Below, one piece after another: positions 9,624 through 17,736 of a DNA stretch of 64,000 bases (positions are counted from its first letter, which is position 1; every line of letters starts with the position of its first letter). The DNA is from Fibrobacterota bacterium (GTDB lineage Bacteria; Fibrobacterota; Fibrobacteria; UBA5070): NCBI GenBank assembly GCA_016715065.1, contig JADKBN010000003.1, positions 558,001 to 622,000 on the forward strand, written 5' to 3'. Position numbers and translations under genes: made by a program. The notes below the pieces were generated by a model, which saw only the letters and a list, made by a program, of their open reading frames with translations, did not search any database and had not been told where the DNA came from.

Positions 9624-11149
9624 TGACCGCCTCACCAATTCTTGTCCGGCGCCTGTTCGCGCTCCTTTGCGGTCTCGTGTTGGCGGGGTCCTGCGGTCGC
9701 GACCGGATGGTGGCCGCTGGCGGCACCTCCGGAGCCGAAGCGGAAAACGCGGTGTCTGCCCGGGTCGTGGGGCTGGATGGAAGCCCGGTCCGGGGAGCGC
9801 TGGTCAAGGCGCGAGCGTCCACCAGCTTGTCGGATTCCGTCCATCTGGTGGCTGCCACGGATTCGGCCGGGCTAGCCGTGCTGCCCCTGTCCGCTGCGGT
9901 GGATTGGCGCCTGGACGTCGCATCGGACACCTTCGCGGCCCAGATTTCGATCCATCCCGGCGAAGACCGTTCGGTGGTCCGCTCCGTTTCCCTGGCCCGG
10001 CGCGCGCATCTGTCTGGTCGGCTGCTGGGGCTCCGACCCGGATCCGTGGTGCGCTTGGCCGGACTGGGCCGGTCGGCCACCCTCGATTCCGGGCTCCATT
10101 TCGGTTTCTCCGATCTGCCCTCCGGCCAAGTGGATCTGCGCGCCGCGGAGGCTTCCTGGGTGCTGACGTTGGTTCCCGGCGACACCCTGCGCGTGTCCCT
10201 GGATACCGCTTCGCGTGGATCCTTGGCTGGCGATCCCGCCGAACTTCTGCTCCATGCACAGAATCTGCCGCAATCCGTGGGAGCGGACGCCCTGGTTTCC
10301 CTGGAGTTCCAGGTTCCCGCCGCCCTTGCCGGTTCGGTCACCCGCTTGAAACTGGTGGCCAAGGGCCCGCAAGGGGACATGGTGCTTCCCGTCCAGATCG
10401 CCGCTTGGGATCCACTCTCGCGCAAGGTGCGCCTCTGGACGCGCACCGGGACGCAAGCAGGCGGTGGTTCGCTTGTCCTGGCTCTGGATACGTTGGGGTC
10501 TGGCGAGGTCGCCTCCAATCCCTTCCGGGGACGCGGCATGGCCAACAGCGTCCTGTTTTCCCTGGCTCCGACAAAAAACGGCACAAGCGATTCCTGGGAG
10601 AATTTCACCCAATCCGGACGCGACCTGGTCGTCACCTCCACCGTTGCCTGGCAGACCGACGCAACCGATCCTCTGGGTAGCGGGATCGTCTCCTCCGACC
10701 AGTCGCAGATGCTCCTGCTTGGCCGCAACCTCGTCACCGCCGACCTCTCGAGGGTTTCCGTGCGTTTGCGGTTCTTGTCGGGATGGCAGAGATGGGCGCG
10801 AATCCTGCAAATCTCCGACACTGCGGGGCTGCCGCTGGTGCAGCTGGTCCGCAACGGCGACACCTTGGTTTCTTCCGGCACGCGGTCGAGTAGCGCCGTC
10901 TTCGTGAAATCCGACACCCTCTGGCACACCTATACCTGGGAGCGCACCGGGAGCCAATGGCGTCTACTGGTCGATGCGCGACATCTGTTGGGCATCGACG
11001 ATCCGGCCATTGTTCCCGCGAGCATTGGTTTGGCAGAAGGAGGTCGGATCCGGATGTCGGAGCTGATGCTCTGGGCCGACACCACCGTGCGCGAAATGAT
11101 TCCGGTGGGCGGGCAAGCGGTCTCCACGGTGGTCGCGCCGGTGCGCTGA
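9620..11149 (+). CDS. Probable lipoprotein paired with TIGR02147 gene
   Basis: The 509-residue protein has an N-terminal export signal ending in LVLAGSC, so it is probably a lipoprotein, although the lipobox has Ala instead of Leu at -3. Residues 40-180 are beta-rich, with a regulatory-like repeat (VVGLDGSPVRGALVKARA). The C-terminal half resembles a concanavalin/LamG-like sandwich: a SLVLALDTLGSGEVASN segment, then RVSVRLRFLSGWQRWARILQ, then WHTYTWERTGSQWRLLVD. Such folds bind sugars or proteins, but no ligand can be named. It is coupled to the preceding TIGR02147 gene by an ATGA overlap and followed by a strong hairpin. Confidence 0.75.
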   Translation: MMTASPILVRRLFALLCGLVLAGSCGRDRMVAAGGTSGAEAENAVSARVVGLDGSPVRGALVKARASTSLSDSVHLVAATDSAGLAVLPLSAAVDWRLDVASDTFAAQISIHPGEDRSVVRSVSLARRAHLSGRLLGLRPGSVVRLAGLGRSATLDSGLHFGFSDLPSGQVDLRAAEASWVLTLVPGDTLRVSLDTASRGSLAGDPAELLLHAQNLPQSVGADALVSLEFQVPAALAGSVTRLKLVAKGPQGDMVLPVQIAAWDPLSRKVRLWTRTGTQAGGGSLVLALDTLGSGEVASNPFRGRGMANSVLFSLAPTKNGTSDSWENFTQSGRDLVVTSTVAWQTDATDPLGSGIVSSDQSQMLLLGRNLVTADLSRVSVRLRFLSGWQRWARILQISDTAGLPLVQLVRNGDTLVSSGTRSSSAVFVKSDTLWHTYTWERTGSQWRLLVDARHLLGIDDPAIVPASIGLAEGGRIRMSELMLWADTTVREMIPVGGQAVSTVVAPVR

Positions 11150-11158
11150 GCCCGTACT

Positions 11159-11182
11159 TTCCCCGCCCTTGCGGGCGGGGAA
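11159..11182. terminator. GC-rich hairpin between convergent genes
   Basis: TTCCCCGCCC, a TTGC loop and GGGCGGGGAA form a perfect hairpin in the 41 bases between the convergent lipoprotein gene and pgm. It has A/T on both flanks and could end transcription from both sides. Confidence 0.7.
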
Positions 11183-11190
11183 GCGGTTTC

Positions 11191-12834
11191 CTACGCCAAC
11201 GCCGCCGACACGATTTCCTTGGCCTCGGCCTGGATGGCCTTGAGGTGCGCTTCGCCCTTGAAGCTTTCCGCGTAGATCTTGTACACGTCCTCGGTACCGG
11301 ACGGACGCGCCGCGAACCAGCCGTTTTCCGTGGTCACCTTCAGACCGCCGATGGCCGCGCCGTTGCCGGGAGCGTTGGTGAGTTTGGCGGTGATGGTTTC
11401 GCCCGCCAATGTGGTGGCCTTGACGTCGTCCGGCGAAAGCTTGGAAAGCTTGGCTTTCTGGTCGCGGTTGGCGGGGGCGTCCATGCGCTCGTACACGGGC
11501 GACCCGAACTTGGCTTCCAGCGCTTTGTAATGCAGGCCGGGGTCCTTGCCGGTCTTGGCGGTGATTTCGGCGGCCAACAGGTTCAGGATGATCCCGTCCT
11601 TGTCGGTGCTCCACACGGATCCATCTTTGCGCAAGAAGCTCGCGCCGGCGGATTCTTCGCCGCCGAATCCGAAGGATCCGTCCACCAATCCGTCCACGAA
11701 CCACTTGAAGCCTACCGGCACTTCTGACATTTTCCGACCCAGCGAGGCGGCCACGCGGTCGATCATGCTGGAACTCACCAGGGTCTTGCCGATGGCCGCA
11801 TCCGGCTTCCAGCCGGGGCGGTTGCCACCAAACAGGTACTGGATGGCCACGGCCAAGTAGTGGTTGGGGTTCATCAGGCCCACCGACGGCGTCACGATGC
11901 CATGACGGTCGGTGTCGGAGTCGTTTCCGAAAGCGATCTGGAACTTGTCCTTGAGGGCCACCAGGCCCGCCATGGCGTAGGGCGAGCTGCAATCCATGCG
12001 GATCTTGCCGTCGCGGTCGACGCACATGAAGGCGTAGGTGGGATCCACCACGGGGTTCACCACCGTGATGTCCAGGCCGTACTTGGCGGCGATGGGCTCC
12101 CAGTATTTGACCGCCGCGCCGCCCATCGGGTCGACACCGATCTTCAGGCCGGATTTGGCGATGGGCTCGAAGTCGATGATGGATCCGAGGTCGTCCACGT
12201 AGGACTTGAGGAAGTCGAAATTGGCCACGCATCCGGAGGACTTGGCGCGCGCCAGGGGCACCCGCAGCACGTCCTTGAGGCCCGTGCGCAAGATTTCGTT
12301 GGCACGGTCCTGGATCTTCTTGGTGACGTTGCCGTCGGCCGGACCGCCGTTGGTGGGGTTGTATTTGAAGCCGCCGTCCTCGGGGGGATTGTGGCTGGGG
12401 GTGATCACGATCCCGTCGGCCAAGCCCGTGGTGCGGCCCTTGTTGTAGGTCAGGATCGCATGGCTCACCGCCGGGGTGGGGGTGAAGCCGTCGCCGGTCT
12501 GCACCAGGGCCTGCACGCCATGGGCGGCGAGGACTTCCAAAGCGGTGTCGCGGGCAGGCACGGACAGTGCGTGCGTATCGATGCCCACGAACACGGGCCC
12601 CGTGACGCCCTGTTCGCGGCGGTATTCCACCAAGGCTTGGGTGACCGCCAGAATGTGGTTTTCGTTGAAGGCGGTCTTGAGGGAAGAGCCGCGGTGACCG
12701 GAGGTGCCGAAGCTCACCTGCTGTTCAGGAATCGACGGATCCGGTTTTCCGGTGTAATAGGCGGAAACCAAGCTGGGCAGATAAACCAGGATGTCTCGAG
12801 GAGCTGGTTTGCCGGCGAGAGGATGGATGGACAT
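11191..12834 (-). CDS. pgm: Phosphoglucomutase (alpha-D-glucose phosphate-specific)
   Basis: This 547-residue enzyme interconverts glucose 1-phosphate and glucose 6-phosphate in the cytoplasm, linking glycogen and sugar-nucleotide synthesis to glycolysis. All motifs of the family are present. The N-terminal substrate-binding start reads VSFGTSGHRGSS. The phosphoserine loop is TPSHNP, with the catalytic Ser near residue 147. The magnesium-binding loop is GNDSDTDRHG, the sugar-binding loop GGEESAGASF, and the C-terminal phosphate-binding loop RPSGTEDVYKIY. The length equals that of E. coli Pgm. The ATG at 12834 is preferred because the family's N-terminal residues start there. The gene is divergent from greA. 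Confidence 0.96.
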   Translation of the reverse strand: MSIHPLAGKPAPRDILVYLPSLVSAYYTGKPDPSIPEQQVSFGTSGHRGSSLKTAFNENHILAVTQALVEYRREQGVTGPVFVGIDTHALSVPARDTALEVLAAHGVQALVQTGDGFTPTPAVSHAILTYNKGRTTGLADGIVITPSHNPPEDGGFKYNPTNGGPADGNVTKKIQDRANEILRTGLKDVLRVPLARAKSSGCVANFDFLKSYVDDLGSIIDFEPIAKSGLKIGVDPMGGAAVKYWEPIAAKYGLDITVVNPVVDPTYAFMCVDRDGKIRMDCSSPYAMAGLVALKDKFQIAFGNDSDTDRHGIVTPSVGLMNPNHYLAVAIQYLFGGNRPGWKPDAAIGKTLVSSSMIDRVAASLGRKMSEVPVGFKWFVDGLVDGSFGFGGEESAGASFLRKDGSVWSTDKDGIILNLLAAEITAKTGKDPGLHYKALEAKFGSPVYERMDAPANRDQKAKLSKLSPDDVKATTLAGETITAKLTNAPGNGAAIGGLKVTTENGWFAARPSGTEDVYKIYAESFKGEAHLKAIQAEAKEIVSAALA

Positions 12835-12938
12835 GGGCGGACGCCTTTGGATGCAATGGAACGGATGAATCAGAAAGTGCCGGCTAAAAATAGGTCGCCA
12901 CTTGCGCATCCGGCGAACGTGGGGTACGTTTCCCCCCC

Positions 12939-13412
12939 ATGTCCACAGCAAATCTCCCGATCACGCGGGAAGGCTACGAAAAGCTTGTCGCGGATCTGAA
13001 ACATTACAAGAGCGTCGAGCGCCCTTCCGTCATTCTGGCCATCCAGGAGGCTCGCGCCCAGGGCGACCTTTCGGAAAACGCCGAATACGACGCCGCCAAG
13101 GAAAAACAAGGCAAGATCGAGGACAAGATCTCCTACCTGGAAGACAAGATCGCGCGCGCCCATATCATCGAGGCCGACGCGTCCGCTTCCGAGACGATCA
13201 TCTTCGGTGCCACGGTGTCGGTCAAGGACGAAGGGACGGGCAAGGAGATGGACTACATGCTGGTGGGCCCGGAAGACGTGGACGTGACGCGAAACCGCAT
13301 CTCCATCAACAGCCCCATCGGGAAGGCTCTGGTGGGCAAACGTCGCGGCGACACGGTCGAGGTCACCACTCCGCGCGGCGCCAAGACGTTCACGGTGCAG
13401 TCCTACCGCTGA
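12939..13412 (+). CDS. greA: Transcription elongation factor GreA
   Basis: The 157-residue product is a full-length GreA. The N-terminal coiled coil carries the acidic tip that enters the RNA polymerase secondary channel (GDLSENAEYDAAKEKQ), and the C-terminal FKBP-like domain follows (SINSPIGKALVGKRRGDTVE). GreA rescues backtracked polymerase by stimulating cleavage of the nascent RNA. holA starts two bases after its stop, so the two genes are probably cotranscribed. Confidence 0.97.
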   Translation: MSTANLPITREGYEKLVADLKHYKSVERPSVILAIQEARAQGDLSENAEYDAAKEKQGKIEDKISYLEDKIARAHIIEADASASETIIFGATVSVKDEGTGKEMDYMLVGPEDVDVTRNRISINSPIGKALVGKRRGDTVEVTTPRGAKTFTVQSYR

Positions 13413-13413
13413 A

Positions 13414-14409
13414 ATGGCCCCCGCGCTCGTCCTGATCCACGGCGACAACCCCCCTCTGCGGGAGGCGACGCTCGAGGACGAGCTCCGGCAGGCCCTGGGT
13501 GGGAACCAGACCATGGGCGCCCATATTTTCCAGGGCAACGAAACCGACCCCCAATCGTTGGTCACCGCGCTGACTCCGTCTCTTTTTTCGGAGTCCGGCG
13601 CCGTGGTGATCCAGGGGGTGGAAGAATGCTCCGCCGCCCTGTGCGAAGTCCTGCTTGCCACCATCCCAGGTGCGCTGGAGTCGGAAATTTCCGTGTTTTT
13701 GGTGGGCGAAAAGGGTCCCAACCAGGTGAGCAAGGCCGGCAAGGCGTTGGTGAAACTGGTCAAGGACAAAGGTCGCGACATTCCCTGCCTGGCCCCCAAG
13801 CTCCACGAACTCCCGCGCTGGCTGGAATCGCGTTGCAAAAAACGCTTCGGCCGGAGCATGGACGCGGATGCGTTGGAGATGTTCGTGGAACGGGCCGGCA
13901 CCACGGATTACCGCAAGGTGGGCGAAACCCTCTCCGATCTGGACCGTGAGCTGGAAAAGATCGATGCGCGGCTGGAAAAGGGCCAGAAGGTGACCCTGGC
14001 GATGGTCCAGGAAATGGTCGGCGACCGTCGGCCCGTGTCGTTGCAGGATTTTCTCGATTCCCTTTCCCACCGCAAGCCCTCCGAAATGGTACGCTCCCTG
14101 CTTCGATTGCGGGAGGAAGGCATGCCGGGGTTTCTCTTGGCGCAAACGGCCTGGACGGAATTTGTTCAGCTGTTCCGGTTGCGCAAGGCCATGGATCGCG
14201 GAGGACGCGCTGCGGATGCCGCCAAGGAGCTGGGGATCAATTCCTTCCTGTTCCAAAAGCGAGGATTCGAAGCCGCCGCCAAGTCCCGGTCCGCCGACCG
14301 TTGGCTTTCCGACCTGGGCGCGCTGTGCCGCATCGAAAGCCGCGACAAGCGAGGGCATTACCAGAACGACTGGTTGCTCGAGCTCGAGTTTTACCAGATT
14401 TCCCGTTAG
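13414..14409 (+). CDS. holA: DNA polymerase III delta subunit
   Basis: The 331-residue product matches the clamp-loader delta subunit. It has an N-terminal AAA-like part (LVLIHGDNPPLREA; SGAVVIQGVEEC), a middle lid part (FVERAGTTDYRKVGETLSDL) and a C-terminal collar region (FLLAQTAWTEFVQLFRLRKA, then WLSDLGALCRIESRDKRG). Delta opens the beta clamp during loading. As in other delta subunits there is no working Walker A motif. It lies directly behind greA and eleven bases ahead of the KaiC-like gene. Confidence 0.9.
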   Translation: MAPALVLIHGDNPPLREATLEDELRQALGGNQTMGAHIFQGNETDPQSLVTALTPSLFSESGAVVIQGVEECSAALCEVLLATIPGALESEISVFLVGEKGPNQVSKAGKALVKLVKDKGRDIPCLAPKLHELPRWLESRCKKRFGRSMDADALEMFVERAGTTDYRKVGETLSDLDRELEKIDARLEKGQKVTLAMVQEMVGDRRPVSLQDFLDSLSHRKPSEMVRSLLRLREEGMPGFLLAQTAWTEFVQLFRLRKAMDRGGRAADAAKELGINSFLFQKRGFEAAAKSRSADRWLSDLGALCRIESRDKRGHYQNDWLLELEFYQISR

Positions 14410-14420
14410 AGGAGGTTCCC

Positions 14421-15173
14421 ATGGCCGACATTGCTCAAACTCCGCGCGCCACGACCGGTTGCGCTGGTCTGGACAAGATGCTCCATGGCGGGCTGGTGGA
14501 AGGCTATTGCGTGGTCCTGGAAGGTTCTCCCGGCACCGGCAAGACCACCTTGGGGCTCCAGTTTTTGATGGACGGCTGCAAGAAGGGCGAACCTGGCATC
14601 GCCATCACCTTCGAAGAGTTTCCTGAGCAGTACTACGAAAACGCCATGCAGCTGGGCTGGGACCTCAAGGCGTACGAAGACCAAGGTCTGCTGAAGGTCC
14701 AATTCTCGGATCCTCTGACCTTCCTGGAGGGCCTGCAGGATCTGGACGGCCACATCGCCGAAATGGTGGATGGCATGGGTGCCAAGCGCATCCTGGTGGA
14801 TTCGGTGAGCCATTTCGAGCGCCTGACCAACGACGCGGGGGATCTGCGCCGCATCGAGACCGATCTTGTCCACGCCCTCAAGCGCGAGGGCCTGACTTCC
14901 ATCCTGCTCAAGGAAAACCCCCACGTGCTGGGCGGCTGGGATCGCGGCGACAATCGCGTGGCCTTCATCGCCGATGCCCTGATCCTGCTTCGCTACATCG
15001 AGTTGGAATCCGAGATCAAACGCGGGGTGGTGGTGCTCAAGATGCGCGGCTCCGACCACGAAAAGGAAATCCGCCAGTATGTGATCCGCGAACAGGGCCT
15101 GGTGGTGGGGGATGTCTTCCAGGGTGTGGCGGGATTGTTCATCGGAAGCGCGCGAGGCGGCGAAAAGAACTGA
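14421..15173 (+). CDS. Single-domain KaiC-like RecA-superfamily ATPase
   Basis: The 250-residue product contains one KaiC/RadA-type ATPase domain. Walker A is GSPGTGKT at residues 35-42, the catalytic glutamates are in TFEEFPEQ near 65, and the Walker B region is RILVDSVSHF. The start is fixed by a very good ribosome-binding site (GGAGG, eight bases ahead of ATG). Single-domain KaiC homologues occur in bacteria and archaea without a clock, and their partners are mostly unknown. The N-terminal TTGCAGLDKMLHGGL is the usual family start. The short gaps on either side suggest an operon with holA and perhaps the NADAR gene. Confidence 0.85.
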   Translation: MADIAQTPRATTGCAGLDKMLHGGLVEGYCVVLEGSPGTGKTTLGLQFLMDGCKKGEPGIAITFEEFPEQYYENAMQLGWDLKAYEDQGLLKVQFSDPLTFLEGLQDLDGHIAEMVDGMGAKRILVDSVSHFERLTNDAGDLRRIETDLVHALKREGLTSILLKENPHVLGGWDRGDNRVAFIADALILLRYIELESEIKRGVVVLKMRGSDHEKEIRQYVIREQGLVVGDVFQGVAGLFIGSARGGEKN

Positions 15174-15205
15174 GGTTCTGACCTCGATCCACAGGAGCCC
15201 CGAAC

Positions 15206-15697
15206 ATGGTGACCACCGAAAAATTCGTGCTCTTTTGGGGCGAGGAAGACATCTACTCGAACTTCCACCCCTCCAAGTTCGAGCTGGAAGGCCACGTCTT
15301 CCACTGGAGCGAGCAGGCGTTCATGTGGCTGAAGGCGGTGGAATTCGAAGATTCGCGGGTCGCCGAGCTGATCCTCACGCAAAACCCGTGGAACAGTTCC
15401 CCCTTGGAATGCAAACGCATGGGGCGGATGGTTTCGCCCTTCGACGATAAGATCTGGAGCGTGCGCGGACTGGAAGCGATGCACCGCGCCGTGTACGCCA
15501 AGTTTTCCCAGATCGAGGACCTCCGCCGCCAGCTGTTGGCTTCCGGCGACCGCATCCTGGCCGAGGCCTCTCCCTATGACAGAATCTGGGGAATCGGCTA
15601 CGGCGAATCCGACCTCGAAGCACAGGACCAGTCCAAATGGAAGGGACAAAATCTGCTAGGCCAGGTGCTGATGGAGGTCCGCGAGAAATTGCGGTGA
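15206..15697 (+). CDS. NADAR family protein (YbiA-like N-glycosidase)
   Basis: The 163-residue protein matches the NADAR/YbiA family, formerly DUF1768: FLFWGEEDIYSNF-type start, then FHWSEQAFMWLKA, then a middle WNSSPLECKRMGR and the end YDRIWGIGYGESD with GQNLLGQVLMEVRE. Family members cleave N-glycosidic bonds of riboflavin intermediates, and some remove ADP-ribose from nucleic acid bases. The substrate here cannot be told from sequence. It lies 31 bases upstream of the Septu pair on the same strand, so a defence-related role is possible. Confidence 0.88.
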   Translation: MVTTEKFVLFWGEEDIYSNFHPSKFELEGHVFHWSEQAFMWLKAVEFEDSRVAELILTQNPWNSSPLECKRMGRMVSPFDDKIWSVRGLEAMHRAVYAKFSQIEDLRRQLLASGDRILAEASPYDRIWGIGYGESDLEAQDQSKWKGQNLLGQVLMEVREKLR

Positions 15698-15728
15698 TGA
15701 CTAACTTGCGCTTGGATGGAGGTGGCAA

Positions 15729-17030
15729 ATGAAATTCGAGCAGGTTGACATCTCCGGGTTCCGTGGCTTGGCCAATGTCGAATTAGTGGATTTGGATTCA
15801 AGGCTCAATGTTTTTGTCGGAATCAACGGTGCAGGGAAGTCGTCCATCCTGGAGGCACTGAAATTTCTCTTGCAGAGATTCCAGGCAGTGGCCATGGGCA
15901 AACGAGCCAAAGTGGGGTGGTGCGACGACGATGTGCGGATCGGCATGAATCGCTCTTCGATTTTTGCTCGCGCGACAGTGAATGGGGTGAAATTCTTCCT
16001 GAGTGTACACCACGGCGATCTCAGCCAGCACGTCCCACCCTCGGATGAATTGATGCGCGGCGTGGCGCCAGCGGATATTTCCGTTCGCAATCGCATCGCC
16101 AACTGGCGCAAGGAATGGAAGCAGGTACCTCCTCCGTCGCAGTCGATCCTTCCTGAATCTTATCCTGTCTTGGTCCACTATCCCGTGACGCGGGCGGTTC
16201 TCGATATTTCAGAGCGGACAAAAAAGCCTATGGAGTTCGGAGAGTGGAGTGCTTGGGATGACAGTCTCACTCCCTTCGCTGCCGACTTCGGGACATTTTT
16301 CACTTGGTTTCGGCAACAAGAAGACCTGGAAAACGAAAAACGACTGGAGCAGTCCGCATATCAAGATCAGCAGCTCCAGGCTGTTCGCGACGCGGTCGAA
16401 CGAATGCTGCCAGGGTACACGCAATTACGGATCCGCCGAACCTCGCCGGTGCGGATGACCTTGAAGAAATCTGGTCAGGAACTGGCTCTCCAACAGTTTT
16501 CCGATGGGGAAAAATGTTTGGTCGCCATGGTGGGCGATCTCGCCCGACGTTTGAGTTTGGCAAATCCCGGCTCGAGTACACCGCTTGAGGGTTCGGGCGT
16601 GGTCCTAATAGACGAACTGGATCTGCATCTGCACCCTCAGTGGCAAATCGATGTGATCCCAAGGCTGTTGGCAACATTTCCTCGTTGCCAGTTCTTTGTT
16701 ACCACCCATTCGCCACTCCTGGTGAGCTATGTCCATCCGCAACAGCTGTACCTGTTAACCAATGAAGATGGGAATGTGGTTTTGCAGCGACCAAGCCAGA
16801 ATACGTACGGCCAGGACATGAATATGCTTGTGAGCACGTTCATGGGGGCGCCTGTTCGAGAAACTGCGACCGATGAGCTTCTGAAAGCCATTTTCGCCAA
16901 GCTTTCGGATTCGAAGGACTGGCGTCAGGCGGCCCCGCTGATCGAGAGAGTCAGGGTTAGAAACAGCGATTTGCCAGATATTGTCAAAGCCCAGGCGATT
17001 TTTGATCGCAAGGAGCTGCTGACGCGATGA
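15729..17030 (+). CDS. ptuA: Septu-type ATPase, PtuA-like
   Basis: The 433-residue product is an SMC/RecF-like ABC ATPase. Walker A is GINGAGKSS at residues 31-39. The signature region is LQQFSDGEKCLVAMVGDLAR near 255-275. Walker B is VVLIDELDLHLHPQWQ near 290, with the switch histidine in FFVTTHSPLL near 321. In Septu systems such an ATPase pairs with an HNH nuclease to stop phage, and the next gene fits the nuclease. GGAGGTGGCAA precedes the ATG. The codon use and base composition are richer in A/T than in the genes on either side, consistent with acquisition by transfer. I saw no reverse transcriptase, so a retron-type version is not supported. Confidence 0.82.
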   Translation: MKFEQVDISGFRGLANVELVDLDSRLNVFVGINGAGKSSILEALKFLLQRFQAVAMGKRAKVGWCDDDVRIGMNRSSIFARATVNGVKFFLSVHHGDLSQHVPPSDELMRGVAPADISVRNRIANWRKEWKQVPPPSQSILPESYPVLVHYPVTRAVLDISERTKKPMEFGEWSAWDDSLTPFAADFGTFFTWFRQQEDLENEKRLEQSAYQDQQLQAVRDAVERMLPGYTQLRIRRTSPVRMTLKKSGQELALQQFSDGEKCLVAMVGDLARRLSLANPGSSTPLEGSGVVLIDELDLHLHPQWQIDVIPRLLATFPRCQFFVTTHSPLLVSYVHPQQLYLLTNEDGNVVLQRPSQNTYGQDMNMLVSTFMGAPVRETATDELLKAIFAKLSDSKDWRQAAPLIERVRVRNSDLPDIVKAQAIFDRKELLTR

Positions 17031-17689
17031 AAAGAATCCGAAAGAATGCCCAGCCGGAAGCATTCCTTCGTTGGAAGGCATTGGCCAACGAAGACTGGAA
17101 ACCGAGTTGGGACAACTTCCAGAAACCGCAAAAAACCGAAGTCCACCAAGCATTGCTACAGGAGCAAGGAAGCCTCTGCTGCTACTGTGGGCAACTCATC
17201 GCGATGGACCGCACGGTGGATGCGAGGGAAAGTCATATTGAGCATTTCGTTCCCGGCGAGAAGAGTACCGACCCGCGATCATTGGATTACGAGAATTTCC
17301 ATGCGTCGTGCCTCAAGCAGGGTGAACGGGGAGTCCCGCTACATTGCGGTGCCGCCAAAGGTGGTTGGTTCGATTCCGAGTTGACTGTTTCGCCCCTCGA
17401 GGACCACGTCGAATCGCGATTTCGCTATGATGCCCGTGGTCATATCCATGCTGCTTCAGGCGATAGAGGCGCAGCGGAGACAATTTCGCGGTTGAACTTG
17501 GATCGGGAGCCGTTGATAGGCTTGCGCAGGAATGCCGTGGAAGGGGCGTTGTTCAATGAGCAGGAACCATTACCAATAGAGGTGATCCAGTTGGTCCTGG
17601 AGGCTGCCAAAAAGCGTCAGTCGGACGGTCGCCTCATGAGCTTCGCCCAAGCGATCGAGTCGGTTGGTCGCACCTTGGTTCCCTCATAG
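17027..17689 (+). CDS. ptuB: Septu-type HNH nuclease, PtuB-like (TIGR02646)
   Basis: The 220-residue product carries the TIGR02646 pattern. CCYCGQ is at residues 51-56, SHIEHFVPGEKS at 69-80, LDYENFHASCL at 87-96 and a further HCGAAKGGWFDS. This is a zinc-bound HNH-like nuclease core, as in the PtuB effector of Septu and of retron Ec78. The ATG overlaps the stop of the ATPase gene (ATGA), so both are made together. The remaining 100 residues show no separate domain. The pair ends just before a convergent beta-helix gene. Confidence 0.85.
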   Translation: MKRIRKNAQPEAFLRWKALANEDWKPSWDNFQKPQKTEVHQALLQEQGSLCCYCGQLIAMDRTVDARESHIEHFVPGEKSTDPRSLDYENFHASCLKQGERGVPLHCGAAKGGWFDSELTVSPLEDHVESRFRYDARGHIHAASGDRGAAETISRLNLDREPLIGLRRNAVEGALFNEQEPLPIEVIQLVLEAAKKRQSDGRLMSFAQAIESVGRTLVPS

Positions 17690-17736
17690 TCGGTTAGCCT
17701 TTTGATGATCCGGGACTCTGGAATAATGCTTGAAGG

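Noticed and set aside
15729..17689. Retron Ec78-type system
   Set aside because: The ATPase/HNH pair fits, but no reverse transcriptase gene or retron RNA was found nearby, so a plain Septu system is called.
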